Part shown: positions 44,970 through 53,512 of the stretch, in pieces
How positions within the stretch are numbered: the first letter of the stretch is position 1
How the letters are laid out: every line of letters begins with the position of its first letter
Position numbers and translations under genes: made by a program
The notes under the pieces: model-generated
What the model was told of the DNA's origin: nothing
Databases searched by the model: none
What the model saw: the letters and a program-made list of their open reading frames with translations, nothing else
Source: Bacteroidales bacterium
GTDB taxonomy: Bacteria > Bacteroidota > Bacteroidia > Bacteroidales > UBA932
NCBI GenBank assembly: GCA_017634595.1
Contig: JAGBNC010000011.1
Location: 1-64,000, forward strand
Length of the DNA: 64,000 nucleotides
Direction of reading: 5' to 3'

Positions 44970-47900
44970 TTAGTCGGCCTTACGTACGCAGCGGACTTCC
45001 ATGCCGCACAGGTACTGTCCGTAGCTGAGGCTGAGACGTCCTGTTTTGTACTTTGCGGTGAAAGTACTCATAAGGCAGAAGTACTGAACGCTGGAACCGG
45101 TCTTGTTAGGCTTGTAAGGAGTAGATGACCAGATCTGGTTGAGGGCAGGCTTACCATACCATGCAGTCTCATCGCACTTGGTCTCATCTATAGATGCAGA
45201 GGCACCATAAGCACCAGTCTGAGTAAGGGCTGTCTTATTTCTGGTCCCAAGGAAAGAGAAATTCCAACCTGCATTGTTGAAAATCCCTATGTTAGAACCG
45301 CCTCCATCTAAGGTTGAGTCATAATAAACGGCAGTCGGATCATCGACGGGAGCGGTTTCTCCGGTAGAGTCATCTTTATTGGAAGCACCGACCAGCTTAA
45401 GGAAGTCAGCCCTGGTAGGGATGTACCAGCCGGGAGGGCATATGCCCTGCGTGCCTTCGAAACTGCGGTAATTGCCTTCCTCTATATTATCCTGAGTACC
45501 ATAGGTTATGTCCTCGTAGCTGGACAGGCCGAACGCTGTTGCAGCATCGTACAGATAACCATCTGTGAAGGATGTGTTGGCAGTGCCGACTTTGTTTGAA
45601 ATGGTATAAGTGTACCAGATACCTGCATCCTCAACGGGATCGGAAGACACGGTCTTTCCTTCAGGCACATAAGCCATAGGTGCGGCCATCCACCACTTGC
45701 CATCGGCAAGCTGTACTATGGGATATTCCTTGCCGTCGTAGGTGAATTTCTTGCCGGCAAGATCCTCAGTAAAGGGCACTATTTTCTCGATAACACCTTC
45801 ATTCCAGAAGCCGACGGCATTGTCGTCGGTGGGAGCTTCGCCATTGACCGTGGCGGTGAAAGAATAAGGTTTGGAAAGGGAAATCTTCTTGCCCTTGGCT
45901 GAGAACTCACCCAGCAGATAACCTGCATAACTGTCTCCTGCAGTGGCCTCGGCGGACCCAGTGGATTCAATGTCTGTCCAAGCGGAATCGACATTAAGGG
46001 CTCCGATCAAGCCGCCGACAAAGGAGTCGCTTGTACTTTCGGCTTTCACAGCCCCTGAAGAAGCAGCCTGCTTCAGATCTCCGGCGCCCCAGTATCCGGC
46101 AATACCTCCTATCTGGCTTGCAGCAAGGCCGGAAGTCACAGAAATAGTACCGGTGTTGGTAACATTTTCTACCACACTGCCACTGGCGTTGATTGCGGCG
46201 CCAATACCTCCTAAACGCATCTTGCAAGGGGTTGTACTGGTGATATTGCCTGAATTGGAGAGGTTCTTATAGCGGTTGCCACCCTTGTTATAATTACCGG
46301 TGATACCGCCAATGTAGTTATATGCGCTGTTATTCCAGTTGGAAACAGTAATGTCGCCGCTGTTGGAAAGGTCTTCGAAACTGGTGGCTACATTGTTCCA
46401 GCCATTGATACCACACACGCACAGTTGCTTGACCATCTGGCCTCCATCAACGGTAATGTCTCCGGAGTTGGAGCATGACTTAATTGAAGATCCTTTGGTG
46501 TATGCCACGATACCAGCCACATAGCTGTATTTCGAATCAGGATCCATTGTCACGGAAAGGTCTCCTCCGTTGGTGCATCCCTCAACAGCAAAATCGGCGT
46601 TCTGGAGACCGGCAATACCTCCTACATAAGAAGTGTAAGGTACTCCGGAGATCTTGGGCGTCCTGCTGACGGTCATATCAGCATTATTGGAGCAGCCTGA
46701 TACAGTTACGTAAGACATACCGACGATACCGCCGAAGCGCAATTCACCGTTGGAAGTAGCGTTGAGTGAAGCCGCACTGGTGAGCTCGCAATTGGTAATG
46801 TCGGCACCTGTGTTAGCATAACCCACAACACCTCCGATATTGTTGTAAGTTTTCTTCTGGTTGGTTGTGAGGCTGGTGACATCGAAAGCCATCTTCAGAG
46901 GAGCACTGACCACACAGTCGGATACGGGAGCGTAGGTATAACCCACCGCACCACCTAAGTGGCAGTTGGCAGTCATACCGGAAAGATTGGTTGTCTTGGA
47001 GGCCAGATTGTCGCAGCCCTTGACCTGGGCCATGTTGGCTCCTATCACACCGCCGAAGGCGGATGATGAACCGGCAGTTGCCGGCATTTTGGCGTCCACT
47101 GTAACCTCGCCCTTGTTGTCGCAGTTATCTACCAAAGTAGCATTGTCACCTACAGTGCCGAAGCAGCCGCCCGCAGTCGCCCAGAGGAAGCCCACCTGAC
47201 CGGAGGCATATGCGCTGCCGGCGTTGGAGAACATACCGGACAGGGAAACCGAACCCTCATTTACGCAGTCTTTGGCGTTGACGGTGGCCTTGCCGGCAAG
47301 AGCTCCTGCAATACCGCCCACTGAAGGACCTGCATTTGATATTGTATCGCTGTTGATGAAGCTTACAGCACCCTTGTTGACGCAGTCGAAGAGAGCAGCC
47401 TCGCTGTATCCGAGGACACCGCCCACCTTGAAGTAGCCGCCGGTGCCGCCGCCCCATGTTGCTTGAACTTTACCTTCGTTGACACAGTTGCGTATCTCTC
47501 CGTAGTAAAGAGTATAGCCGGAAGTCTCGGTTGAGCTGCCCTTGTTGACTCCGGTCGCTCCGGCTACGCCACCTATATAATGGGTGCCGAGCCATGCCTG
47601 AGTAGGATCGGTACTTGTGGTATTCACTGTCACGTCACCTGTGTTGGTGCAAGCGTCAAGCCTGGTCACCACGTCTTCGCCGGGATCACCGACGAGGCCG
47701 ACGAGGCCGCCCACATAGAGAGTACCGGGCATTTCCTGGGAAATATTGACGTTCACGGTCACGTCGCCGCTGTTGGAGCAGTTTGTCATCTGGGCATTGT
47801 GAGCTGTCATACGGCCTACGAGAGCACCAATCCTGCGGGACTCGATACCGCCTGCTGCAGCTTCTCCAGCCTCTGTGACGCTGTCACCGCTCAGGGTGAG

Positions 47901-49073
47901 ACTTATATCTGCATTGTTGTGGCAGTTGTTCATCGTACCCCTGAGGGCCTTGGCAATGAATCCGTTATTTCCGGGAGCGGCATCGGTAAACTCGCAGCTG
48001 GAATCGATGGTAAGATTGTTTACCTTACCATGTACGGTCCCGAAGAGAGGGACAGCGGTCTTCCAGTTCTTAAGGCTGTAGCCCTTGCCGTCGAATACGC
48101 CCTTATATGCAGGCGAAGACTCGAGAGTGACTCCGGACATGTCGATGTCATTGCCGAGCTGGACAAGATCGTCTTCATTGTAGGTGGCAGCCTCTGCGAG
48201 GAATGCCTGGAGCTCTTCGGCGTTGGTGATGGTGAAGTATTTCCATGCGCAACCGTCGGTGAGTACCTTGAAGTTGAAGCCCTTGTTGCGGGCCAGAACG
48301 GACGAAGCCTCAGTGCTGCGGTCCATATACTTGTCACCGCTGAACATTCTTACCTTGAGCCCGTCGATGGCTCCGGGAGCGACTGCGATGTAGTATGTCG
48401 TCTCAGTGGCAAAAGGTGCATATTTTCCGCCTTGGCTGGTGACTGCAACGAACGGCGTTGCATCTGCAATGACCGGGTCCTCGGTGGCGCTCACAGAAAC
48501 GTACACGTTGCCTGCACCAATCTGGCCGCTGTCTCCAAGAGGGGTAATCTCCACGTTGTAAATACCTTCCTGACCAAGCTCAAAAGAAAGCAGGGAGAAT
48601 ATGTTCTTGAAGACTCCCTTGGCAGTGGCATCAGTGAAATAAGCAACTGATTCCAATGCTTTGGGATCGACATTTCCATCCTCGGGGATGGTCTGAGAAG
48701 CGGGCATGTACATATTCACCACTCCGTCCTTGCAAGATTCTGCGTACTCGTAAGGATAGGCGGCGATGAAAGAAGTTGCATCGGCAGGAGCCTCGCCGGC
48801 AATCTTCACGTTTCCGGTTTCGGTGGCCTCAACGACCGAGAACTTGAGAGGGTTCTCGGATGCCGAAGTGAACACAGCCACTTCTTCGCCGACTGCCCAC
48901 ACAATCTTCTTGCCGTTCAGAACAGCCTTGGTCTCTACATCGCACTGGGCGGAAAGGGTGACAGGCACGTACCCCTCATGGGATTCGATAACCTTCTCTT
49001 CGGGAGCGACTTCCTTAGTACAGGAAATCACGGCAGCACAAAGGATAGCTGCAAAAATGAATGACTTTCTCAT
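44970..49073 (-). CDS. Giant surface lipoprotein: fimbrillin-like N-terminus, GLUG-like repeats, FISUMP C-terminus
   Basis: A 1367-residue lipoprotein with lipobox AVISC (Cys18). Residues ~30-270 resemble fimbrillin-like domains (VPVTLSAQCDVETKAVLNGKKIVWAVGEEVAVF). Residues ~290-1090 hold many short repeats of the form GGIAGxxxxxxxxCxNxGxVT, reminiscent of GLUG motifs, with Cys-Asn steps suggesting a repetitive beta-solenoid. The C-terminal ~250 residues fit the FISUMP type (GKWWMA, ICPPGWYIPTRADFLKL, ending GMEVRCVRKAD). Likely displayed on the cell surface and involved in adhesion, which is inference. It begins 12 nt after a 45-residue peptide gene. Confidence 0.85.
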   Translation of the reverse strand: MRKSFIFAAILCAAVISCTKEVAPEEKVIESHEGYVPVTLSAQCDVETKAVLNGKKIVWAVGEEVAVFTSASENPLKFSVVEATETGNVKIAGEAPADATSFIAAYPYEYAESCKDGVVNMYMPASQTIPEDGNVDPKALESVAYFTDATAKGVFKNIFSLLSFELGQEGIYNVEITPLGDSGQIGAGNVYVSVSATEDPVIADATPFVAVTSQGGKYAPFATETTYYIAVAPGAIDGLKVRMFSGDKYMDRSTEASSVLARNKGFNFKVLTDGCAWKYFTITNAEELQAFLAEAATYNEDDLVQLGNDIDMSGVTLESSPAYKGVFDGKGYSLKNWKTAVPLFGTVHGKVNNLTIDSSCEFTDAAPGNNGFIAKALRGTMNNCHNNADISLTLSGDSVTEAGEAAAGGIESRRIGALVGRMTAHNAQMTNCSNSGDVTVNVNISQEMPGTLYVGGLVGLVGDPGEDVVTRLDACTNTGDVTVNTTSTDPTQAWLGTHYIGGVAGATGVNKGSSTETSGYTLYYGEIRNCVNEGKVQATWGGGTGGYFKVGGVLGYSEAALFDCVNKGAVSFINSDTISNAGPSVGGIAGALAGKATVNAKDCVNEGSVSLSGMFSNAGSAYASGQVGFLWATAGGCFGTVGDNATLVDNCDNKGEVTVDAKMPATAGSSSAFGGVIGANMAQVKGCDNLASKTTNLSGMTANCHLGGAVGYTYAPVSDCVVSAPLKMAFDVTSLTTNQKKTYNNIGGVVGYANTGADITNCELTSAASLNATSNGELRFGGIVGMSYVTVSGCSNNADMTVSRTPKISGVPYTSYVGGIAGLQNADFAVEGCTNGGDLSVTMDPDSKYSYVAGIVAYTKGSSIKSCSNSGDITVDGGQMVKQLCVCGINGWNNVATSFEDLSNSGDITVSNWNNSAYNYIGGITGNYNKGGNRYKNLSNSGNITSTTPCKMRLGGIGAAINASGSVVENVTNTGTISVTSGLAASQIGGIAGYWGAGDLKQAASSGAVKAESTSDSFVGGLIGALNVDSAWTDIESTGSAEATAGDSYAGYLLGEFSAKGKKISLSKPYSFTATVNGEAPTDDNAVGFWNEGVIEKIVPFTEDLAGKKFTYDGKEYPIVQLADGKWWMAAPMAYVPEGKTVSSDPVEDAGIWYTYTISNKVGTANTSFTDGYLYDAATAFGLSSYEDITYGTQDNIEEGNYRSFEGTQGICPPGWYIPTRADFLKLVGASNKDDSTGETAPVDDPTAVYYDSTLDGGGSNIGIFNNAGWNFSFLGTRNKTALTQTGAYGASASIDETKCDETAWYGKPALNQIWSSTPYKPNKTGSSVQYFCLMSTFTAKYKTGRLSLSYGQYLCGMEVRCVRKAD

Positions 49074-49085
49074 AAGGCGTACGTT

Positions 49086-49223
49086 TTACCAGGTAAAGTC
49101 TTCAAAATCGCCGAAATCCTCGGTAACACCGTCGGAGCTTTCGCAGAGGACTTTCTCATAGAGAGTTTCCTCCATTTCACATGTCGGGGCTTTGTATGCC
49201 CCGGGGATAGAATGATTTACCAT
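49086..49223 (-). CDS. 45-residue peptide upstream of the repeat lipoprotein
   Basis: A small frame from ATG at 49223 to TAA at 49086. It is hydrophilic and acidic, with no signal peptide. Cysteines lie at 15 and 27, followed by an acidic segment containing SSDGVTEDFGDF and a C-terminal DFTW. The peptide at 60799 shares this plan: two cysteines 11-12 residues apart, a G-x-T-[ED]-DF stretch, an acidic tail and a Trp end. Both lie exactly 12 nt upstream of a lipoprotein ATG. It follows the PHP gene by 23 nt. Function unknown. Confidence 0.65.
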   Translation of the reverse strand: MVNHSIPGAYKAPTCEMEETLYEKVLCESSDGVTEDFGDFEDFTW

Positions 49224-49246
49224 ATATATATGATTTGGAAAAAAAT

Positions 49247-50446
49247 CTAATTCTTGCGGTATTTTGCAGGTACGCTCACATGATATGATATCTTGAGAGG
49301 GGTGTCTGCATCCGTGAGCCAGTTGGTGACATAGAAGTTTATGTCGAATTCATAGGTGTTCCACGGCTTGCGGCTGTCAATGCCGTTGACGGAGAACGAA
49401 ATCTCTTCGTTTTCGTTGAGGTTGACTCCGCGGGCATAGACCACCTGCTCGCTCCCGGGAGCCTTGGCCAGCTTAATGGGGATTGTGCTCAGGTTGCGCA
49501 CTTTGCAGGTCATTTTCTTCTCGGAGAATTTGATACCGGATATCTCCACGCAAGCTTCCAGCAGGGGCTTGATCCACTCTTCCTTACCGTACACGCAACC
49601 CTCGGCCAGAGCGACTGTACGGTGCTCGTCCAGGGCCTCACGAATGCCGTTAAGCGAGCGTTCTTTGGCAAAGACAAGAGTCATGGGACGGTATTCTCCT
49701 TTCTCGTAGTCCACCCACTGGAACATAGGCTTGTGGGCATCGGTACCGGTAGTGATCGTAAGGTCTTTCTCAATGGCCCAGTGGAAGGCTTCGGGGTCAT
49801 AGCCGATGAAACTGTTGTAGATCTCGATTCCGTCAATGAGGCCTTTGTTGAGAAGCTGTGTATGAATCGGCCACCATTTTGTCTCGTTGGGAGCTTGCTG
49901 CTCCCAGTCGGGATGGTTCCAGGTTACGAATGCGCCCTGTTTCTTAGCCTCTGTGAGGCCGGAAATGATAGCTGCCTCTTCCTGCTTCACTTCGTCGTCG
50001 CCGTACTTGCCGTTGTGCGCCTCAGCCACTTGGTTGACAGCATCACCGTCAGTGATGAAGTGAGTGTTGAAGTGTCCGGGGAAAAGACGTGCACCGCGGG
50101 TGAGCTCGGCTCCGTGTATGACCATGATGCCATATTTCTTAGCCTGCTTTGCCGCCATCTCATATGCAGAATTGCGGGTAGCGTTGGCCCCGAAATCTTT
50201 GATCATATGCTGGTGGTGAGTCTCGATATGATCGGTAATGGCTATGAAATCCAGTCCGTCATAATCAGCTTCATCCACTCGTGTCACTGGCCAGACATGG
50301 CCGTCACTGAAATTGGTGTGAATATGAAAATCCCCCTTCAATGTAATGTATCCGGGGATGTCCGGTACCTTTGAACGATGAGGGACCGTGGCAAAAGAAG
50401 TAAGTGCTGCCGCTGACAGCAAAGCAATCAGGAATAATCTTTTCAT
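49247..50446 (-). CDS. Secreted PHP-domain phosphoesterase-like protein
   Basis: A 399-residue exported protein starting MKRLFLIALLSAAALTSFA. The PHP metal-binding motifs are visible: DFHIHTNFSDG (HxH), ITDHIETHHQH and a later WNHPDW and TGTDAHKP. PHP proteins are metal-dependent phosphoesterases; this group is exported with an extra C-terminal beta-type domain. The start at 50446 is chosen because the -7 element is at 50469-50476 and an ATG at 50461 would leave no leader. It is the first gene of the PHP-peptide-lipoprotein unit. Confidence 0.87.
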   Translation of the reverse strand: MKRLFLIALLSAAALTSFATVPHRSKVPDIPGYITLKGDFHIHTNFSDGHVWPVTRVDEADYDGLDFIAITDHIETHHQHMIKDFGANATRNSAYEMAAKQAKKYGIMVIHGAELTRGARLFPGHFNTHFITDGDAVNQVAEAHNGKYGDDEVKQEEAAIISGLTEAKKQGAFVTWNHPDWEQQAPNETKWWPIHTQLLNKGLIDGIEIYNSFIGYDPEAFHWAIEKDLTITTGTDAHKPMFQWVDYEKGEYRPMTLVFAKERSLNGIREALDEHRTVALAEGCVYGKEEWIKPLLEACVEISGIKFSEKKMTCKVRNLSTIPIKLAKAPGSEQVVYARGVNLNENEEISFSVNGIDSRKPWNTYEFDINFYVTNWLTDADTPLKISYHVSVPAKYRKN

Positions 50447-50468
50447 AATTTTTTGTTTCAACAGATTA

Positions 50469-50476
50469 CAAATATA
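50469..50476 (-). promoter_or_regulatory. -7 element for the PHP-peptide-lipoprotein operon
   Basis: The minus strand reads TATATTTG, 22 nt before the PHP start. It is back to back with the rpsU -7 element, making a compact divergent promoter in AT-rich DNA. Confidence 0.6.
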
Positions 50477-50488
50477 AAAAAAATTATT

Positions 50489-50496
50489 TATCTTTG
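50489..50496 (+). promoter_or_regulatory. -7 element for rpsU
   Basis: TATCTTTG on the plus strand, 34 nt before the rpsU ATG. The -33 region lacks a clear TTTG at the ideal spacing. Confidence 0.6.
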
Positions 50497-50530
50497 CGCG
50501 CTCAAAAATGAAAAAGGGGGTGATAAAAGA

Positions 50531-50725
50531 ATGATTATAGTACAGGTAAAAGAAGGCGAGAACATCGAACGCGCACTCAAGAAATTCAAGCGTAAGTTTG
50601 AGAAGACCGGAGCTGTCCGCGAAATGAGGGCACGCAAGAACTTTGAGAAGCCTTCAGTCAAGAAGCGTATTGCCAAGCAAAAGGCAATTTACGTTCAGCA
50701 CCTCCGTCTCCAGGAAGAACAATAA
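50531..50725 (+). CDS. rpsU: 30S ribosomal protein bS21
   Basis: A 64-residue basic ribosomal protein: MIIVQVKEGENIERALKKFK, then RKFEKTGAVREMRARKNFEKPSVKKR. bS21 contacts the 3' end of 16S rRNA near the anti-Shine-Dalgarno region. The ATG at 50531 fits the family length; upstream in-frame codons would cross the promoter. A purine-rich AAAAAGGGGGTG lies 10-20 nt before the start. A strong terminator follows, so it is a one-gene unit. Confidence 0.95.
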   Translation: MIIVQVKEGENIERALKKFKRKFEKTGAVREMRARKNFEKPSVKKRIAKQKAIYVQHLRLQEEQ

Positions 50726-50729
50726 GATT

Positions 50730-50767
50730 ATTCAGGGTGGCCGTCACGGTCACCCTGAATTTTTTTT
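50730..50767 (+). terminator. Rho-independent terminator after rpsU
   Basis: Arms ATTCAGGGTG (50730-50739) and CACCCTGAAT (50751-50760), with further G-C pairs inside the loop, then a run of seven T. It also lies at the 3' end of the convergent beta-barrel gene. Confidence 0.9.
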
Positions 50768-52313
50768 AGAAGTACAGCTTTATCGCCCCAAGTGCCATCC
50801 AGCGCTGGCGGAATACCGGGCCTGGATCAGTACTGCAGGAGGCGCCGAGCCAGCGGGCCTGCGCGCACAAAGCCAGATTTACGCCGGCAGCTGCCGGGAA
50901 TGAGTACTCGGCATCTGCAGATACTTCGCACCTGTCTGCGCTGAGTATTGACAGATTGTGAGGATACAGAAGCTCCACCGGCGAAGTCCCGCTCCTGTGC
51001 CCGGAATAGCTATATCCACCAGAGATATTCTTGGTCGCTGATATCGTGGCCGAACTGATCAAAGATGCCCCTCCGGCAAAAGCGAATCTCCTTTCCGCCC
51101 CTGCTTTTGCTGACATGTTGTTGTACTTAAAATACGAGTAGGGGAGGGCGTATGAATCATCCTTGCTCACGAAAGACAGCCCCGCAAGAAAGTGCCATGT
51201 ATAGCTGTCATCGTCGCTTACGAACGCGTCCCAGTCAAGGGCCGCCCGTAGCGTGTTCAGACTTACCTGATCGATTGTGTGCGCAGTCTCCCATCTTCCG
51301 CTATCCTTGTTCCAAAGAGCTGTGGGTTCTGTACCTGTTGTATTGACGGCATCGGCCGACAGCTTGAGCGAATGCAGCACAGAGGACCCGAATTGGATGG
51401 ATGAGTAAGCAGAAATGCTATGCCGCAGTGTGTTCCCATGGGGCTTGGGCTGGGTGGCGCTTTCGGTGATAACGCTACGATCTGCAGTGTATGAGAGCTC
51501 GGCAAGCAGCTTCCATTCCCTTCGCAGGGCATATTGAAGCGCAGCGCCCCAGGAATTGCAGCGGAAATACATGGTGCTGAGCCCGCTGCCGCCGACCTGG
51601 CTGCCGACCCAGTTGCCCAGGCCGCGCATCAAGAACAGCTTTTGGATCTCCTGACTGTTGCTGATAGATGGAGTCGAACGCTCGAAGGTGTTGGAATACA
51701 GGGCGCTGAGGCCCAGAGATCCGATGCCCGAATTCCACACCACCGCCGGCCTCACCGACACGCAGTAGTGATACGCTTCAGCACGCGGGTCAATCTGGCC
51801 TGCAGCTATCTTGTCGGTGTATTTGACGTGAACTCCGGCCCCGACTTTCTCTCCGAGGGGCATGGCTGCCTTGAACTGCATCAGGTACGACTGCTTTTTC
51901 CACTGTCCTGCCACGGAGTCGGCGGCGGAGTAGAGGAAGCGCTCGTCATAGGGGTCGTTGAGCAGCGTGTTGAATGATGCTCCCGATTCGGATGCATTAT
52001 TGTAGGTGAAGCGTCCCCAGACGCTTACCTTGCCGATTTGCCTGGCTCCTTGAGTGTCGAAGTGGAGCTTGCCCTCGCTCGTTCCGGTCTGAAGCTGCCG
52101 GAAGTCGCCGCCCGAATGAGCGTACCCGGCATCAAGAGTGTTAAAGTCTGACGGCGCTTCAAAAGCGAGAGCGCCGGCATTGGAAGATTCCATCCACTGA
52201 GCCTTGACAAGGTTGAGCCTGGTCCAGGCTTTGTCGTGGGACTCCTGGGCTGAACTCCGCAGGCAGGCAAGCGTTGCGAGTGACGCAAAAAGTATGACCT
52301 TGTAGATTCTCAT
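50766..52313 (-). CDS. DUF6850-like outer-membrane beta-barrel protein
   Basis: A 515-residue protein with signal peptide MRIYKVILFASLATLACLRSSAQ. The mature part is rich in alternating aromatic/polar strands (WGRFTYNNASESG, GAGVHVKYTDKIAAGQIDPRAEAYHYCVSVRPA) and ends in a Phe-terminated strand (RWMALGAIKLYF), the usual beta-barrel signal. I associate this form with DUF6850 barrels found beside TonB receptors and DUF4876 proteins. The start at 52313 overlaps the previous stop as ATGA. Last gene of the operon. Confidence 0.78.
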   Translation of the reverse strand: MRIYKVILFASLATLACLRSSAQESHDKAWTRLNLVKAQWMESSNAGALAFEAPSDFNTLDAGYAHSGGDFRQLQTGTSEGKLHFDTQGARQIGKVSVWGRFTYNNASESGASFNTLLNDPYDERFLYSAADSVAGQWKKQSYLMQFKAAMPLGEKVGAGVHVKYTDKIAAGQIDPRAEAYHYCVSVRPAVVWNSGIGSLGLSALYSNTFERSTPSISNSQEIQKLFLMRGLGNWVGSQVGGSGLSTMYFRCNSWGAALQYALRREWKLLAELSYTADRSVITESATQPKPHGNTLRHSISAYSSIQFGSSVLHSLKLSADAVNTTGTEPTALWNKDSGRWETAHTIDQVSLNTLRAALDWDAFVSDDDSYTWHFLAGLSFVSKDDSYALPYSYFKYNNMSAKAGAERRFAFAGGASLISSATISATKNISGGYSYSGHRSGTSPVELLYPHNLSILSADRCEVSADAEYSFPAAAGVNLALCAQARWLGASCSTDPGPVFRQRWMALGAIKLYF

Positions 52314-53512
52314 TGTGCAGTTGTCCATGTGCTCCATGATGGCCTCTTGACTCCGTCGCGCCGGATTTCGGGTTTGTCGCTGACGGTGAAATCTTCAGAG
52401 GTGTTGTTAGTATCCTGCAGGATGATGCTCCCGTCCTCACGCGTCCCGGCCACCTTGCGCACTACGCTCTGGTTGCCGCCGGTCGTGTTGCATTTTATCC
52501 ATCCTGCATCCAGTTCGCTTTCCAGCCGCTTGTCATCAGGATTCTCTGTCTTCAGGAAATCGACAGCGTCCAGAATGTCGGCTTTAAGTACCTCCTGACC
52601 GTAGTTGTTGGCATGATTGGACTCCAGGTACTCGCCATCTTTGCGCAACGGCTGCGAAGGGTAGAAAATGACCCAGGCACCGTCGGTGAAACGGCCGAAC
52701 TGGTTGCCCAGACCGCTCTCCTTGATAGTGCAGGCCAGCGTCATGTTTATGGCGTTGGCGTCAGTCTGTCCGCCTTTTTCCTTGTATTTATCGCAGATAG
52801 TCTCGAATTCCGCAGTGGACAGGTCAAGGGTGTTGGCAATGCGGGCATGGTCTATTGCAGATGCTGCAATTACGAATGACTCGCCGGGGGCGACAGGGTA
52901 GTCGCTGCCATTGCCGGGAATCTGCCAGACGTAGGTGCCTATGAACACATAGTCGGATGCATTGGGAAGTTTGTCCTTGAAGTCATAGATTTTGTAGCTC
53001 ATAGGATCGCCAAGGCATATTCCGTCGGCATATACTGTCTGGTCGGAATTGTTGTAGATCTCAAAGAAGGTGTCTTTGAGGTAACGCGCGGAGGTGGATC
53101 CTGTGACCATGCTGGCGTTGTAGTGTATCTCTTTGAATACCAGTGCTGAAGAAGCTGAAGCGGTGACTTTGATCAGGGTGTGTACGGGTTCACTGCCTAC
53201 GATCTTGACTGCGTTGGCCGTGCCGATGTAGTTGTATGCGCGTCCGCCACTGCTGCCATGAGCTTGCACAGTAATATTGTATATGCCGGGAACTACGCTT
53301 ATGGTCTGGGCCGAACCGGCTGACATTGTGGCCTCCAGTGCTTCTTCCGTCCCGATATTGGTCAGTTTGACTTTGTATGATTCTGGTTTGGGAGCATCGC
53401 CCAGTGCGGATTCATCAATCCCTGGGCTCCATTCAGCAAGTCTGACAGCCTGTGTAGGCTGACAGGCCGCTGCTATGGTGCAAGCCAGAATCGCTAAAAC
53501 GAACTTTTTCAT
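52310..53512 (-). CDS. DUF4876-like surface lipoprotein
   Basis: A 400-residue lipoprotein with lipobox TIAAAC (Cys17). Residues ~45-125 form a likely beta-sandwich (KVKLTNIGTEEALEATMSAGSAQTISVVPGIYNITVQAHG). The second part (SALVFKEIHYNAS ... YLKDTFFEIYNNSDQTVYADGICLG) resembles a lamin-tail-like fold. This is the layout I know from DUF4876 proteins encoded with TonB receptors. It may bind the receptor's substrate at the surface, which is inference. It overlaps both neighbours by 4 bp. Confidence 0.75.
   Translation of the reverse strand: MKKFVLAILACTIAAACQPTQAVRLAEWSPGIDESALGDAPKPESYKVKLTNIGTEEALEATMSAGSAQTISVVPGIYNITVQAHGSSGGRAYNYIGTANAVKIVGSEPVHTLIKVTASASSALVFKEIHYNASMVTGSTSARYLKDTFFEIYNNSDQTVYADGICLGDPMSYKIYDFKDKLPNASDYVFIGTYVWQIPGNGSDYPVAPGESFVIAASAIDHARIANTLDLSTAEFETICDKYKEKGGQTDANAINMTLACTIKESGLGNQFGRFTDGAWVIFYPSQPLRKDGEYLESNHANNYGQEVLKADILDAVDFLKTENPDDKRLESELDAGWIKCNTTGGNQSVVRKVAGTREDGSIILQDTNNTSEDFTVSDKPEIRRDGVKRPSWSTWTTAQ

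Noticed and set aside
45900..48000. Possible CRISPR-like array from regular repeats
   Set aside because: The repeats are protein-coding, degenerate at the DNA level and without constant-length spacers.
47580..48650. 356-codon open frame on the plus strand
   Set aside because: Antisense to the repeat lipoprotein; its composition mirrors the repeats and no family is recognisable.
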